NCBI GenBank assembly: GCA_964353115.1
Contig: CAYGUI010000052.1
Location: forward strand, 1-8,723
DNA from: CAYGUI01 sp964353115
GTDB lineage: Bacteria > Pseudomonadota > Gammaproteobacteria > JAGOUU01
Reading direction: 5' to 3'
DNA length: 8,723 nt
Position numbers and translations under genes: made by a program. Below, piece by piece: positions 7,100 through 8,723 of the stretch (positions within the stretch are counted from its first letter, which is position 1; every line of letters begins with the position of its first letter). Under the pieces are notes generated by a model that saw nothing but the letters and a program-made list of their open reading frames with translations, was not told the DNA's origin and did not search any database.

Positions 7100-8515
7100 A
7101 TGGTATCTATAAAAAGCAGATTATTAATAAGCATAATTATAGTATTTACGATATCAACAGCCTGCGCAGGCTTTTGGAGCTATATTAATGTATTACAAGA
7201 AGTAGAGCAGTTATTAGATTTACAATTAATCGAAAGCAATAAAACTTTAGGATTATTTTTAGAAAAATCGCAATATAGAAATGATACCCAAGAATTACAA
7301 AAAAGTATTGAAGAAAATGAAGCTATTGCGCATCAAAATATTCAAAACTTTGATCCTCTGCATAAAAAATTATACCCTTATGAAGTTGATCATGTGTTTG
7401 CAATTTGGAATGCACAAAATAAACTAATTTTACATTCAGCCTACCCTGAAAATTTTGATCGACTTGATATTTCTGAATTATCTAATGGATTTTCTGAACT
7501 TGATATTACAGATTTTAATTGGAGAATTTATTTTTATCGCGATCAAAAAAGCGGTATTAAAGTTTTAACTGGACAACGATTAGATCTTCGAACATTTTTA
7601 GCTGCAAAAATAGCACGAGACCATTTATTACCATTGATATTTATTTTGCCATTATTAGGGCTATTTATTTGGTTAAGCTTTAACACGACTCTACGTATGT
7701 TGTCTCGTGTAGTTACTGAAGTTAAGCAGCGTGATCCTGATTCATTAGATCCAATTTCAGAAACTAATGTCCCTACTGAAATTAAACCTCTTATTACCGA
7801 ATTAAATAGATTGTTTAGTATTTTACATGACGCTTTTGAACGCGAAAAACGTTTTACTGCAGATGCAGCACATGAGCTAAAAACTCCACTAGCAGCACTA
7901 AAAACCCAAATTGAAGCAACACTAACTTCTAACGATGAAAATAAAATAAAAGAATCATTACAGAAAATTGTAGCGGGCGTTGATCGCTCAGCTCATTTAA
8001 TCAATCAATTATTAACTATAAGCCGATTATCCCCAGATCGACCATTAGAAAACGCAAAAATTCATTCATTAGAGACCATCGTCACTGAAACAATGGCTTT
8101 ATTGGTTCCGTATGCAAATGAAAAAAGTGTTGAGCTTGAGTTTTATATGAAACCAGAGGATTTAAATACTGATATTAATTGCAATGAAACTGCTATTTCT
8201 ATTTTAGTCAGAAATTTAATTGATAATGCCATTAGATATTCTAAAGAAGGCGATTCTGTTAGCGCTAATATTTTAGAAGAAAATAATAAATTAGTTTTAT
8301 ATATTGTTGATACAGGACCTGGAATTGCGGATGATAAAAAAGAAGTTGTTTTTCAGAGGTTTTATCGAGGACTTGGGCATAATCAACCAGGAAGCGGACT
8401 CGGTTTATCAATTGTAAGCTTAATAATTAAACTACACGGTGCTGATATTAAAATTGAAGATAATATCTCTGCCAATAGTGGAACTATTTTTAAAATTACT
8501 TTTTTACGTCATTGA
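7100..8515 (+). CDS. QseC-like sensor histidine kinase
   Basis: This 471-residue inner-membrane kinase is the partner of the upstream regulator. TM1 (about 8-28) and TM2 (about 176-196) flank a periplasmic sensor of roughly 145 residues, containing VFAIWNAQNKLILHS (99-113) as in QseC/TctE-type sensors. A HAMP-like linker (about 197-248) leads to the HisKA helix with phosphoacceptor H258 in AAHELKTPLA. The ATPase domain has the N box (N372, N376), G1 box DTGPGIA (404-410), F box (F418) and G2 box GSGLGL (431-436), so all kinase elements are intact. It starts 7 bp after the regulator stop, after AAGGAT, and the two are surely co-transcribed. Its last codons (CGT CAT TGA) form the start of the tandem repeat array: the stop exists because the first repeat unit reads GA where later units read CC. 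Confidence 0.95.
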   Translation: MVSIKSRLLISIIIVFTISTACAGFWSYINVLQEVEQLLDLQLIESNKTLGLFLEKSQYRNDTQELQKSIEENEAIAHQNIQNFDPLHKKLYPYEVDHVFAIWNAQNKLILHSAYPENFDRLDISELSNGFSELDITDFNWRIYFYRDQKSGIKVLTGQRLDLRTFLAAKIARDHLLPLIFILPLLGLFIWLSFNTTLRMLSRVVTEVKQRDPDSLDPISETNVPTEIKPLITELNRLFSILHDAFEREKRFTADAAHELKTPLAALKTQIEATLTSNDENKIKESLQKIVAGVDRSAHLINQLLTISRLSPDRPLENAKIHSLETIVTETMALLVPYANEKSVELEFYMKPEDLNTDINCNETAISILVRNLIDNAIRYSKEGDSVSANILEENNKLVLYIVDTGPGIADDKKEVVFQRFYRGLGHNQPGSGLGLSIVSLIIKLHGADIKIEDNISANSGTIFKITFLRH

Positions 8516-8599
8516 CGCTACTTCCGTCATTCCCGCGACTTATAACGTCATTCCCGCTACTTCCGTCATTCCCGCTACTTCCGTCATTCCCGCTACTTC
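8507..8599 (+). repeat. Tandem array of an 18-bp unit (five units plus lead into the nested repeat)
   Basis: The unit CGTCATTCCCGCTACTTC occurs exactly at 8546-8563, 8564-8581 and 8582-8599. A variant at 8507-8524 has GA for CC and contains the histidine kinase stop codon. A 21-bp variant lies at 8525-8545 (ending GACTTATAA). The first 12 bases of the unit equal the outer end of the inverted repeat that follows, so the array looks like repeated outer arms of that element. It was probably made by slippage or repeated insertion. Confidence 0.9.
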
Positions 8600-8668
8600 C
8601 GTCATTCCCGCGCAGGCGGGAATCTAGAAAATTAAAGGCACTGGATTCCCGCCTACGCGGGAATGACG
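8600..8668. repeat. 69-bp nested inverted repeat of the ATTCCC-N8-GGGAAT type
   Basis: Two 25-bp arms (8600-8624 and 8644-8668) are inverted copies differing at one position, around a 19-bp AT-rich core. Each arm contains its own hairpin with 8-bp stem and 4-base loop (ATTCCCGC/GCGGGAAT, at 8604-8623 and 8645-8664). The pattern ATTCCC-N8-GGGAAT is that of the Neisseria dRS3 repeat and of similar elements in many proteobacteria. No transposase is visible, so this is a non-autonomous intergenic palindrome. Lying just past the kinase gene, it could also end transcription or stabilise the mRNA end. Confidence 0.85.
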
Positions 8669-8723
8669 AACAAATACGCGGGAAACGCAGAAGCGCAGCA
8701 ATGAAAAAAAGTAAAAAATTACA

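Noticed and set aside
8439..8627. Plus-strand frame ending in repeated VIPATS and VIPAQAGI
   Set aside because: It overlaps the kinase gene in another frame and its tail is just translation of the 18-bp tandem units.
8496..8723. Minus-strand frame open from the right edge through the repeats (76 codons, no start in view)
   Set aside because: Most of it is translation of the repeats (SRLRGND, GSSGND), a common artefact of such elements. A real gene entering from the right cannot be excluded, but nothing supports it.
8701..8723. ATG followed by MKKSKKL at the right edge, a possible start of a plus-strand gene
   Set aside because: Only seven codons are visible and there is no convincing ribosome binding site.

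Overview
The window (8,723 bp, clearly AT-rich) looks like the chromosome of a low-GC proteobacterium. A gammaproteobacterium is most likely: there is a two-ATP-cone class I ribonucleotide reductase with candidate NrdR boxes in front of it and a QseB/QseC-type two-component pair, and short GC-rich palindromic repeats sit between genes. A host-associated, Legionella/Coxiella-like lineage is only a guess from base composition, the repeats and the pentapeptide-repeat protein.

Layout. (1) 1-1385, minus strand: the 5' three-quarters or so of an unrecognised gene that runs off the left edge. It has a helical N-terminal half and a phenylalanine-centred pentapeptide-repeat domain. (2) 1386-1591: divergent regulatory region with a candidate promoter and two NrdR-like boxes. 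(3) 1592-5592, plus strand: the nrdA-nrdB operon, with all expected catalytic residues. (4) 5591-5710: a composite palindromic element made of two diverged copies of one repeat facing each other. It lies exactly where nrdB and the next gene converge. The nrdB stop codon uses its first A residues, and the last 20 codons of the opposing gene lie inside it. (5) 5647-6354, minus strand: a small four-helix membrane protein of unknown function. (6) 6355-6432: a short AT-rich divergent promoter region. (7) 6433-8515, plus strand: an OmpR-family response regulator followed 7 bp later by its histidine kinase. (8) 8507-8668: an 18-bp tandem array that starts inside the kinase stop codon region and leads into a 69-bp nested inverted repeat of the ATTCCC-N8-GGGAAT type. 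(9) 8669-8723: no supported gene.

How the genes work together. NrdA and NrdB form the aerobic class Ia ribonucleotide reductase that supplies dNTPs, probably repressed by NrdR when dATP is high. The two-component pair is a sensor and DNA-binding regulator whose signal and targets cannot be read from the sequence. The membrane protein is divergent from this pair and may share its promoter region. The pentapeptide-repeat gene is divergent from nrdAB and has no evident functional link to it. The least ordinary parts are the repeats, which overlap the 3' ends of three genes, and the pentapeptide-repeat protein.
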